Below, one piece after another: positions 1-5,579 of a stretch of 8,257 nucleotides of DNA. The position numbers and the translations under genes are program-made. The DNA lies in assembly GCA_002506705.1 (NCBI GenBank), contig DAYA01000072.1, positions 1 through 8,257 on the forward strand. The letters are read 5' to 3'. Every line of letters begins with the position of its first letter. The first letter of the stretch is position 1. The DNA is from Euryarchaeota archaeon UBA550 (GTDB lineage: Archaea > Thermoplasmatota > Poseidoniia > Poseidoniales > Poseidoniaceae). The notes beneath the pieces were generated by a model that saw only the letters and a list, made by a program, of their open reading frames with translations, was not told the origin of the DNA and did no database searches.

Positions 1-66
1 CAGTCCGTGGTCAGCCTCGCCCACGTGTTGGGCTGGGGATTGCGGGACAGGCCGTGAATGGACCAT

Positions 67-104
67 CCACAACCTCCCCTCCGTCAAGGAGGGGAGGAAT
101 GTGG
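67..104. repeat. Strong GC-rich hairpin
   Basis: A perfect 10-bp inverted repeat at 73-82 and 88-97 closes a five-base loop (GTCAA). It can be lengthened by a second helix, CCAC at 67-70 with GTGG at 101-104, across a small AA/AAT internal loop. An alternative outer pairing is AGGCC at 49-53 with GGCCT at 103-107. No long T run follows on the plus strand, so it is not a typical intrinsic terminator there. It may be a structured transcript end, an RNA element or a transposon end; the hairpin itself is certain and its role is not. Confidence 0.75.
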
Positions 105-143
105 CCTTTCCAGCATTCGATTGAGGAATGCACCCCCTATCTT

Positions 144-155
144 CTTCATATCTTA
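144..155 (+). promoter_or_regulatory. Possible TATA-like promoter element
   Basis: An A/T-rich stretch centred about 23-26 bases before the ATG at 173 is at the distance expected of an archaeal TATA box for a leaderless transcript. There is no Shine-Dalgarno sequence in front of that ATG, which is consistent with leaderless translation. The match to a TATA consensus is weak. Confidence 0.25.
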
Positions 156-172
156 CAGTCTGGGTTTAGTTA

Positions 173-631
173 ATGCTCAAGCGTAAGGAGTTCACTCTCG
201 AGGTCTCAACCTCGCCCATTGAGAACATCAAAGCGCTGCGCTTACTCGCTGAATCCAATGAATGGTCGCTAACTACCCATGAAGGTAGCCGTTTAGTAGA
301 CCGTTTTGCAATCATTATTCCTATGGCCCAAAGTGCCAGAACTCTTGGTTTAGAGGTCATGGATGGGCCTCTCAAAGGATTGGAATTGCATTCCTGGGCT
401 GAGACTAAGGGAAGTGCAGGAGCAATCAATATGGCAGCTTGGACAATTCCTGGCGGCCAAGGCAATGAAGAGGCGATGGATCTAATTCGTGAATGGGCTA
501 AATCCCTTCCTAGGTGTCCTTGGAAATGGTCGTTTGGAGAACGCAGTAGAATCGGCTATCTATTGCCCGTTTTCAGACGCTCGCGCAAGGCTTTCGCTAA
601 GTTGGGATTAACCAAATGGGATAAGAAATGA
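173..631 (+). CDS. Hypothetical small basic protein, function unknown
   Basis: I do not recognise this 152-residue protein. It has no signal peptide and no membrane helix. A mixed N-terminal half with a hydrophobic strand (FAIIIP, residues 45-50) leads into a Trp/Gly segment around residues 88-97 and an amphipathic stretch near 100-111. The C-terminus is strongly basic, with RRSRK at 135-139 and a final WDKK. That could suit nucleic-acid or membrane-phosphate contact, but this is only inference. The ATG follows a TAA stop in a TAATG overlap and lacks a Shine-Dalgarno. The gene lies 54 bases before the next one on the same strand, so the two may be cotranscribed. No longer in-frame start is evident. 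The base composition resembles the rest of the window and the frame is open throughout, which supports a real gene. Confidence 0.65.
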   Translation: MLKRKEFTLEVSTSPIENIKALRLLAESNEWSLTTHEGSRLVDRFAIIIPMAQSARTLGLEVMDGPLKGLELHSWAETKGSAGAINMAAWTIPGGQGNEEAMDLIREWAKSLPRCPWKWSFGERSRIGYLLPVFRRSRKAFAKLGLTKWDKK

Positions 632-673
632 ATCAAAACCTTTGGAAACTAGCACCTGCACAGCACAGATATC

Positions 674-678
674 GGAGG
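674..678 (+). promoter_or_regulatory. Shine-Dalgarno site GGAGG
   Basis: GGAGG lies seven bases before the ATG at 686. It is the clearest ribosome binding site in the window and fixes that start, contrasting with the neighbouring genes that seem leaderless. Confidence 0.75.
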
Positions 679-685
679 CGAAGTT

Positions 686-1357
686 ATGGCGTTCATGGAT
701 GACCTAAAAACCGACCAAAGAACACAGATTCTAGTTGCTGGAATCGTCTTTTTCGCAATCGCTTTCCCTGTTTATTTCAACTTTGCAGCAAGCAATGTCG
801 ACGAGGTTCAACTTTCAGGACCGGTTGGAAACTACTCTGTTGAGGGAACCTATTCCTATCACCAAATCGCTTCTGGTTCGCAATACGTAAACGATGGCTC
901 AACCGAAGACATCATGGCAAACTCCGACGCCTCAATGGATGACCTCAAGGGCAAGAATTTGGTTGGCGTTAGAGCAACTCTAACCTTTACTGACGACGAA
1001 TCTCAAGGAGGTTTTGGTTGTGCTTTGGCTCAAGGTCCTCAGGATGATGATGTAAGTGGAGGAATGGATTACTACGGACTAATTGAACCCTCAACTCAGG
1101 TTTCATCAGGTGAATCTGTGAATTTGGAATGGCATAACTCCAGTTTAGTTGGTACCACCGTCAGCAACATGAGTGAAGCAGACATTGAGGTGCAGCTCGA
1201 TGGCATGGGAATGGGTGAAGGAGAGCACATGCTCTCAATTTCAGTCTCAGTAAACACAGGCGGCGGTGCTGGTTGCCAAACTACTGATGATGGAGAAGAG
1301 GTTTCCTACGTCATCGAATTGATTTCTCTTGAGTACACAATCACTGCAGTTGAGTGA
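686..1357 (+). CDS. Membrane-anchored acidic extracellular protein, unknown family
   Basis: The 223-residue product has a short cytoplasmic N-terminus (residues 1-14, ending in QRTQ) and one hydrophobic helix at about 15-35. The rest, about 188 residues, is predicted to be extracytoplasmic and is rich in Asp, Glu, Gly and Ser with alternating beta-like hydrophobics. Two cysteines, Cys112 and Cys197, could form a disulfide. Sequons at Asn49, Asn151 and Asn161 could be N-glycosylated. The N-terminal helix lacks an obvious cleavage site, so it is more likely an anchor than a removed signal. I recognise no domain; an immunoglobulin-like or similar beta-sandwich is possible but unproven. The start is supported by GGAGG at 674-678. 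The stop TGA at 1355-1357 directly abuts the stop of the opposite-strand mutase gene, with no base between. It may be cotranscribed with the preceding gene. Confidence 0.8.
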   Translation: MAFMDDLKTDQRTQILVAGIVFFAIAFPVYFNFAASNVDEVQLSGPVGNYSVEGTYSYHQIASGSQYVNDGSTEDIMANSDASMDDLKGKNLVGVRATLTFTDDESQGGFGCALAQGPQDDDVSGGMDYYGLIEPSTQVSSGESVNLEWHNSSLVGTTVSNMSEADIEVQLDGMGMGEGEHMLSISVSVNTGGGAGCQTTDDGEEVSYVIELISLEYTITAVE

Positions 1358-2758
1358 TTAATTCAGTAACTTACCGATGTCGATTATTGAAGAGACTCTT
1401 TCATCGATCATTGCTAGAATCTCATCAAGTGTAGATTGGTCATTTGCCTCAACACGCATTACCAAAATTGGTTCAGTGTTCGACTTTCTTGCCAAATACC
1501 AGGCTTTCTGATTTCCGTTTCCGTCGTTGAAACGAACTCTGACACCATCGATTGTTGAGGATTCAAAATCAGAGAATGCTTCAGTAATCGCAGCAACTGT
1601 TTGCAACTTTTCTTCTTCAGGACAAGGAACCTTTACCTCACCAGTGGTTGGAAGATTTGGTGCAAGTCTGTTCAGTTCAGAACTGAATGAAAGCCCATTA
1701 CGTCTCGACCATAATTCAAGCAGTCTCGCCGCATTGTATAGCGAACAGTCGAATCCGTACCAGCCTCTGTCAGCCATGAAGATGTGGCCGCTCATCTCAG
1801 CAGCCATTAGTGCATCAGGGTTAGCAGCGAGAACTCGCTTCATGAACGAGTGTCCAGTCTTTGCCATCATCGGCCTGCCTCCAGCAGAAACGATTGCTTT
1901 CTCAACATTCATTGAGCACTTGACATCATAGATTAGCAAGTCTTTTCCTTCTTCCTTGCCAACCACGTCTTCTGCAAGTAGTGCAATCAATCTGTCAGGA
2001 TAGACGAAATCGCCTTTTTCATCAACGGCTCCAATTCTGTCCCCGTCGCCGTCTGCACCTAATCCCAACTCGAGGCCGTTGTCGACTACGACTTTGGCAA
2101 GGTCAACCATGTTGTATTCTCGAGTTGGGTCTGCTCCGTGGTTAGGCTCTGTATTGTCCCAATCGCAGTACAAATCAATGTGCTCTGCTCCAATCATATC
2201 TAGCAACTTTACCATAGCCGGGCCAGGTACTGCATTACCACAGTCGACTGCGACTTTCACAGGTCTAGCCAATTTACCAGTCGAAGCTACAATCGCTTCT
2301 AGGTAAGCATCCTCGTGAGGATGGTCGATTGCTTCGCCAGCGCCATCTTTGAAATTTCCAGCGAGGAAGACGTCCTTCAATTCTTGAATCTCTTCTCCTG
2401 CAAGAGGCAAAGTACCTCTGCACATTTTGAAGCCATTATGGGTTGGCATAGGAAGGTGAGATGCAGTGACCATCACTCCTCCATCCACCGGTAAAGTCCA
2501 GCAAGCGTGGTACAAACAACCGGTTGAAACAATTCCCAAATCTAAGACTTTGACACCAGAATCAACCAGCCCTTGAATTAGGTTTGAAGCATAGCCAGGG
2601 CTGGATTTTCTAATATCCCTGCCCACAGCAAACGATTCGCATTCGAGGTATGTTGCCATTGCTCTACCTAGGCGGTAAGCGAATTTATCTGACAACTCAT
2701 CTCCAGAAAGTCCACGAATATCGTAGGCTTTGAAGCAGTGAGTCGGCCACTCTCCCAT
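1358..2758 (-). CDS. Phosphomannomutase/phosphoglucomutase
   Basis: This alpha-D-phosphohexomutase (466 residues, normal for the family) interconverts hexose 6-phosphate and hexose 1-phosphate, feeding activated sugars such as GDP-mannose or UDP-glucose for glycan synthesis in the cytoplasm. All four signatures are present in order: FKAYDIRG at 9-16; the phosphoserine loop TASHLP at 98-103, with Ser100 as the phosphorylated residue; the metal loop DGDGDR at 236-241; and the sugar-binding EMSGH at 321-325. The phosphate-binding RKSNTEP is at 424-430. The enzyme should therefore be active. The usual TASHNP reads TASHLP here, and GEMSG reads AEMSG. Mannose or glucose preference cannot be told from sequence alone. 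The ATG gives the expected N-terminus just before the first motif, with no clear Shine-Dalgarno. The gene is last in a leftward cluster with ridA and a small membrane protein, 30 bases after the latter. Confidence 0.95.
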   Translation of the reverse strand: MGEWPTHCFKAYDIRGLSGDELSDKFAYRLGRAMATYLECESFAVGRDIRKSSPGYASNLIQGLVDSGVKVLDLGIVSTGCLYHACWTLPVDGGVMVTASHLPMPTHNGFKMCRGTLPLAGEEIQELKDVFLAGNFKDGAGEAIDHPHEDAYLEAIVASTGKLARPVKVAVDCGNAVPGPAMVKLLDMIGAEHIDLYCDWDNTEPNHGADPTREYNMVDLAKVVVDNGLELGLGADGDGDRIGAVDEKGDFVYPDRLIALLAEDVVGKEEGKDLLIYDVKCSMNVEKAIVSAGGRPMMAKTGHSFMKRVLAANPDALMAAEMSGHIFMADRGWYGFDCSLYNAARLLELWSRRNGLSFSSELNRLAPNLPTTGEVKVPCPEEEKLQTVAAITEAFSDFESSTIDGVRVRFNDGNGNQKAWYLARKSNTEPILVMRVEANDQSTLDEILAMIDERVSSIIDIGKLLN

Positions 2759-2788
2759 GACATGGCGTGAGAGTCTTTTCCTATGACT

Positions 2789-2980
2789 TCATCTCCTAGA
2801 GAGGAATGAGATTGTGAGACCAAGCGTAAGGAAAATTCCCCATTCAAGAAGAACTTCATTCCACCAAGCAACCGCAGTTAGTGCGGAGAGAATTGGAAGA
2901 CTGATTTTCAATAATTTAGGCCATGTCATCAGCCCTTCAGGGGCATTTTCTAGATATGGCGTTCCCGGCATTATATCCAC
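2789..2980 (-). CDS. Small two-helix membrane protein, unknown
   Basis: A 63-residue product beginning with GTG immediately after the ridA stop (TGA then GTG), or with ATG at 2971, which would remove three residues. Two hydrophobic segments, about residues 23-40 and 43-60, are separated by a tight turn containing acidic residues, so it is probably a helical hairpin in the membrane ending in Ser-Arg-Arg. The frame is open, it fills the gap between ridA and the mutase exactly, and the plus-strand alternatives there look like shadows. These points support a real gene despite its size. I do not recognise a family. Cotranscription with ridA upstream and the mutase 30 bases downstream is very likely; the function is unknown. 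Confidence 0.65.
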   Translation of the reverse strand: MDIMPGTPYLENAPEGLMTWPKLLKISLPILSALTAVAWWNEVLLEWGIFLTLGLTISFLSRR

Positions 2981-3358
2981 TCAACAGCAGCTGGAATCTA
3001 TCGCTTGTACAACAATCTCGACCTTTGCTCCCGCTGGTAGTGCGCCCGCTTCGAAAGCGGCTCTCGCAGGTTTGACATCCATTGATTCTACCCACGCACC
3101 ATACACTTCGTTCATTGCTTGGAAGTCTCCAATGTCATCCAGCAGAACTTGAGCAAAACAAACAGCATCTTTTGTTACTCCAGCAGCAGCGAGCAGCGCG
3201 TCGATTTTCGCTAGTGCACCAGCGGTTTGTGACGCAGTATCATCTCCGGCTTCAACATCGATTTGACCAGATAACCAAATTACTCCACCTGACTTGACTC
3301 CGGGTGTGTATGGGCCGTACAATTTCGAGCCAGGAACACTAATCGCTTTCTTCTCCAT
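2981..3358 (-). CDS. ridA: RidA family enamine/imine deaminase
   Basis: RidA (YjgF/YER057c/UK114) proteins hydrolyse reactive 2-aminoacrylate and related imines released by PLP enzymes, protecting other enzymes from damage. This copy is 125 residues, the usual size. Features that can be seen: the GPYTPGVKSG segment at 15-24 with Tyr17; the SGQI strand at 30-33 with Ser30; NEVY at 83-86; Arg99 in PARAAFEAG, the residue that binds the substrate carboxylate; the LPAGAKVEI segment at 107-115 with Glu114. The position equivalent to E. coli Cys107 is Ala101, which is common variation and does not argue against activity. The protein ends in an unusual SSCC tail. It is the first gene of the leftward cluster and is divergent from the DUF354-like gene 55 bases away. 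The ATG at 3358 matches the family's N-terminus. A deaminase-active RidA is likely, but specificity among the Rid subfamilies is uncertain. Confidence 0.93.
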   Translation of the reverse strand: MEKKAISVPGSKLYGPYTPGVKSGGVIWLSGQIDVEAGDDTASQTAGALAKIDALLAAAGVTKDAVCFAQVLLDDIGDFQAMNEVYGAWVESMDVKPARAAFEAGALPAGAKVEIVVQAIDSSCC

Positions 3359-3413
3359 AGTTCAATGCACTAAACGGTGGCACATCAAAATAGCCCGTCA
3401 TTGTCGACGGTTT
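3359..3413. promoter_or_regulatory. Divergent promoter region, ridA / DUF354-like gene
   Basis: These 55 bases must hold both promoters. An A/T run at 3384-3392 (ATCAAAATA) is centred about 26 bases before the rightward ATG at 3414 and about 29 before the leftward ATG at 3358, so it could serve as a TATA element in both directions with leaderless or nearly leaderless transcripts. A 5-bp stem, CCGTC at 3395-3399 with GACGG at 3406-3410, lies beside it. TGTCGAC occurs at 3402-3408 and again at 3415-3421 over the rightward start codon, 13 bases apart, which could be a regulator site. The assignment is positional only. Confidence 0.4.
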
Positions 3414-4340
3414 ATGTCGACTGGCTGGGTAATAGACCACCCAGCCCATGCAAGGCTGCTAGCTCCGATAATGCGAGAGTTATCCAAGCCAAATGATGTC
3501 ATTATTGCATGCGAGCGCCACGAAGTCAGAGAGATGCTAGAACACGGTGACGGCCATCTACCTCGCAGAAGAACAGTCTGGGTTCCTAGACCGGTTGGAA
3601 AGGGTAGATTTCGTAAGGCTTGGAAGCGGAGTCGGGTTTCCAAAAAGGCACTGAAATCGGTGAACAAAGTAGTTTCAGTTGGTGCACCAATCGAGTTGCG
3701 GGTTGCACCCCGAAAGGCCCGCCGTATCTACATCACTGATACAGAAATTAACCACACAGCACACAAATTAGCAAAGCCAACAGATGTCATTATACCTACT
3801 CATTTCATCGATTCATTGGCAAGCCCTTTGATGAAGAAGAAGTGTGAATTTCACAGGATTGACGGCTTGCACGGCCACGTTCATCTTCACCCACACATGC
3901 GACCGATGTCTGTTTGCCAACCACCGAAGGTACTCGTCAGAAGACTGATTGGAAACGGAATTCATGATTCAGAGGAGATCACGTCAATACCAGAAGATTG
4001 GCTGGAAGGAATAGATGTCACAAATGCCGATGAAAATCAGTATGAACATAATCCATGGGATTTGACGACGATAATTTCGCAGATGAATGGAGTGATAACT
4101 CAGTCAGTCACCTTGGCAAGCGAGGCTGTTTTGTTAGGTGTTCCAGCGCTACTGGTTAGCAAAGCGAGGAGAGGTTTTCTCGACAGACTTGTAAACGATG
4201 GATATCCACTGTTCATAGCAAAAGAAGCGGACGAATCGATACTTGCGGCTTGGCTAGCAGGACTGCACCTAACCGATGCATTAGAGGAACCTGATTGGCC
4301 AAACACGAGGTCAGAATTGATCAACCTCATTAAGGATTGA
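3414..4340 (+). CDS. DUF354-like GT-B fold protein (putative glycosyltransferase/epimerase-like)
   Basis: The product of 308 residues resembles the archaeal DUF354 family, related to UDP-GlcNAc 2-epimerases and GT-B glycosyltransferases. The N-terminus (WVIDHPAHARLLAPIMREL, residues 5-23) fits the first Rossmann domain's ID.PAH..ll.P signature. DTEINHTAHKLAKPTDVIIP, residues 109-128, matches the central D-T-E segment and the 'viTP' strand. The SVTLASEAVLLGVPALL stretch, residues 231-247, matches the C-terminal nucleotide-sugar binding region. The start at 3414 is chosen because the frame upstream overlaps ridA on the other strand and lacks family resemblance. Two oddities are an alternating His run at 153-161 and a very basic segment at 51-85. 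The length is somewhat below the usual 340 or so. The 3' end overlaps the Nudix gene by 30 bases. Substrate is unknown; surface-glycan synthesis is inferred. Confidence 0.75.
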   Translation: MSTGWVIDHPAHARLLAPIMRELSKPNDVIIACERHEVREMLEHGDGHLPRRRTVWVPRPVGKGRFRKAWKRSRVSKKALKSVNKVVSVGAPIELRVAPRKARRIYITDTEINHTAHKLAKPTDVIIPTHFIDSLASPLMKKKCEFHRIDGLHGHVHLHPHMRPMSVCQPPKVLVRRLIGNGIHDSEEITSIPEDWLEGIDVTNADENQYEHNPWDLTTIISQMNGVITQSVTLASEAVLLGVPALLVSKARRGFLDRLVNDGYPLFIAKEADESILAAWLAGLHLTDALEEPDWPNTRSELINLIKD

Positions 4341-4724
4341 AAGGTGGTCACCAGCCATCTCTTCAACTTCAGAAATTTTGTACCAACTTGCACTTGCAGC
4401 ATCATCTCCAGCCGTTGGCTCCCCATCTGCAGACACAAGGTATGCCAGTGATACAATGTGTCCTCTAGGGTCTCTTGTCGGTTTGCCCCTCACACACAAA
4501 ATTTTGACAACTTCTCCATCAATTCCACACTCTTCTTTGAGTTCGCGAATCACAGATTCCTCAGGGTCTTCTCCCTTATCCACAAATCCGCCAGGGAATG
4601 CAAGCATACCTTTCCAAGGCTCTCTTCCTCTAGTGATGAGTAGAACTTCATCTTCTCGAATTACAACTGCATCAACGGCTAGAGATGGCTGGGGCCATTG
4701 ACCACACTCATCGCAACTTGGCAT
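4311..4724 (-). CDS. Nudix hydrolase
   Basis: A Nudix pyrophosphohydrolase of 137 residues. The complete box G-x5-E-x7-REUxEExGU covers residues 46-68, with the RELKEECGI end at 60-68 and all catalytic glutamates present, so it should bind Mg2+ and cleave a nucleoside diphosphate linked to another moiety. The sequence is most like ADP-ribose/NADH pyrophosphatase-type or MutT-like enzymes, but the substrate cannot be assigned. A CxxC (Cys4 and Cys7) at the N-terminus suggests a remnant or half of a metal-binding ribbon. I start at ATG 4724 rather than the upstream in-frame TTG at 4736, because GGTGA at 4734-4730 is a well-spaced Shine-Dalgarno and the ATG lies one base after the uppS stop. Translation is therefore probably coupled to uppS. 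The 3' end overlaps the DUF354-like gene by 30 bases on the other strand. Confidence 0.92.
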   Translation of the reverse strand: MPSCDECGQWPQPSLAVDAVVIREDEVLLITRGREPWKGMLAFPGGFVDKGEDPEESVIRELKEECGIDGEVVKILCVRGKPTRDPRGHIVSLAYLVSADGEPTAGDDAASASWYKISEVEEMAGDHLSILNEVDQF

Positions 4725-4725
4725 T

Positions 4726-5505
4726 TCACTCACCAAATCTACGCTTGCGTGCCTGGTATGTTTGGATCGCTTTCAGCAATTCCTTCTTTGAGAAAGAAGG
4801 CCAGTAAACATCTGTGAAATACAGTTCAGTATACGCCATTTGCCATAGTAGGAAGTTTGAGATTCTCTCTTCCCCTGATGTTCTGATGACTAAGTCTGGG
4901 TCCGGCATATCTGCGGTATACAGTCTTCGGCTGACTTCCTCTTCGTCGATTGATTCAAGGGACAAATTGCCGGTTGCATGGTCTTCAGCAATCGACTTAA
5001 TCGCTCCAATCATTTCCTCTCTACTGCCGTATGCAAGGCAAACAGTGAAGGTAAAAGAATCGTAATCTGCGGTTTTATTTTCAGCATAAGTAATTGCTTC
5101 ATTTACGGATTCAGGCAATAATTCTCTGCGTCCGATAATCTGAACTTTGACCCTGTTATCATGGATTCTTTCATCGTCAGCAATATCTTTCAGTCCTTCG
5201 ATGTAGAGGTCAAACAAGCCTTTCAATTCCTTCTCAGGTCTGCTGAGATTTTCAGTAGAAAGGGCGTAAACAGTGAAGTAATGTATGTTCAATTCCAGAA
5301 CCCAATCTAGAACCTGCTCGAGTTTCATTTTACCCATTTTGTGACCTATGCCAGTTTGCAGAGCTTTGGACCAAGCAAATCGTCTGTTGCCGTCCATAAT
5401 GATTGCAAGGTGGTTCACTTTTTCTTCGTGTTCCTTTACTTCACGCAGTAGTTTTGCTTCAACTGCGGAACCCAAAACGTCACCGAGGCGATTACTGATA
5501 CCCAT
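4726..5505 (-). CDS. uppS: cis-prenyltransferase (polyprenyl diphosphate synthase)
   Basis: Condenses isopentenyl diphosphate units in cis onto an allylic primer to make the long polyprenyl diphosphate from which archaea derive dolichyl phosphate, the lipid carrier for glycans. The 259-residue length is standard. Visible family motifs: HLAIIMDGNRR at 32-42 with the catalytic Asp38; GHKMG at 54-58; YALSTENLSRP at 80-90; the IIGRREL region near 123-129; LAYGSREE at 157-164; and RTSGEERISNFLLWQ at 208-222, which binds the IPP diphosphate, followed by ELYF at 227-230. The chosen ATG at 5505 fits the family N-terminus; an upstream in-frame start at 5622 would run into the divergent gene and adds unconserved sequence. 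It is the first gene of a leftward pair with the Nudix gene. The start lacks a good Shine-Dalgarno. Product chain length is not known. Confidence 0.95.
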   Translation of the reverse strand: MGISNRLGDVLGSAVEAKLLREVKEHEEKVNHLAIIMDGNRRFAWSKALQTGIGHKMGKMKLEQVLDWVLELNIHYFTVYALSTENLSRPEKELKGLFDLYIEGLKDIADDERIHDNRVKVQIIGRRELLPESVNEAITYAENKTADYDSFTFTVCLAYGSREEMIGAIKSIAEDHATGNLSLESIDEEEVSRRLYTADMPDPDLVIRTSGEERISNFLLWQMAYTELYFTDVYWPSFSKKELLKAIQTYQARKRRFGE

Positions 5506-5579
5506 ATCATCGCCCCCTCTAACTCTCCGATTCACTTCAACCGTTTGAGTTAATCCCCACCGGCCCCTCGGCTCTAAAC
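5506..5579. promoter_or_regulatory. Divergent promoter region, uppS / Trp-rich membrane protein
   Basis: These 74 bases separate two divergent starts and must contain both promoters. An imperfect 12-bp palindrome (10 of 12 positions, TCAACCGTTTGA) occupies 5537-5548 and lies exactly at the midpoint, 31 bases from each ATG. GAGTTAAT at 5547-5554 could be a weak TATA-like element for the rightward gene. No clear TATA box is visible for uppS. An operator or shared promoter role is a guess from position. Confidence 0.3.

Larger units (their letters stand above)
1..172. other. GC-rich left edge without a defensible gene
   Basis: The first 110 or so bases are clearly richer in G and C than the rest of the window. 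Three frames on the plus strand are open from the edge: one stops at 55-57, one at 122-124 and one at the TAA at 171-173. That last TAA overlaps the next gene's ATG in a TAATG junction. None of the three translations looks like a normal protein (Pro, Arg, Ser and Gly rich), and the minus strand is no better. Besides the strong hairpin at 73-97 there is a small 5-bp stem at 19-23/29-33. The stretch could be the end of an upstream gene, an RNA gene or the end of a mobile element; the sequence shown does not decide. Confidence 0.5.

Noticed and set aside
73..97. Hairpin as an intrinsic terminator
   Set aside because: No run of T follows on the plus strand and archaeal termination generally relies on T tracts, so I list it only as a hairpin.
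2758..2763. Out-of-frame ATG five bases before the mutase start, similar to one before the uppS start (5510)
   Set aside because: Both are short coincidental ATG pairs; the downstream frames from them have no support as genes.
2668..2871. 67-residue frame on the minus strand across the small membrane protein and mutase start
   Set aside because: It overlaps two better supported frames, has no domain and looks like a shadow.
3294..3413. Longer N-terminus for the DUF354-like protein
   Set aside because: The extra 40 residues overlap ridA on the opposite strand and the promoter gap, and resemble nothing in the family; ATG 3414 gives the expected N-terminus.
4725..4736. TTG or GTG start for the Nudix gene
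   Set aside because: The ATG at 4724 has a properly spaced GGTGA in front and follows the uppS stop by one base.
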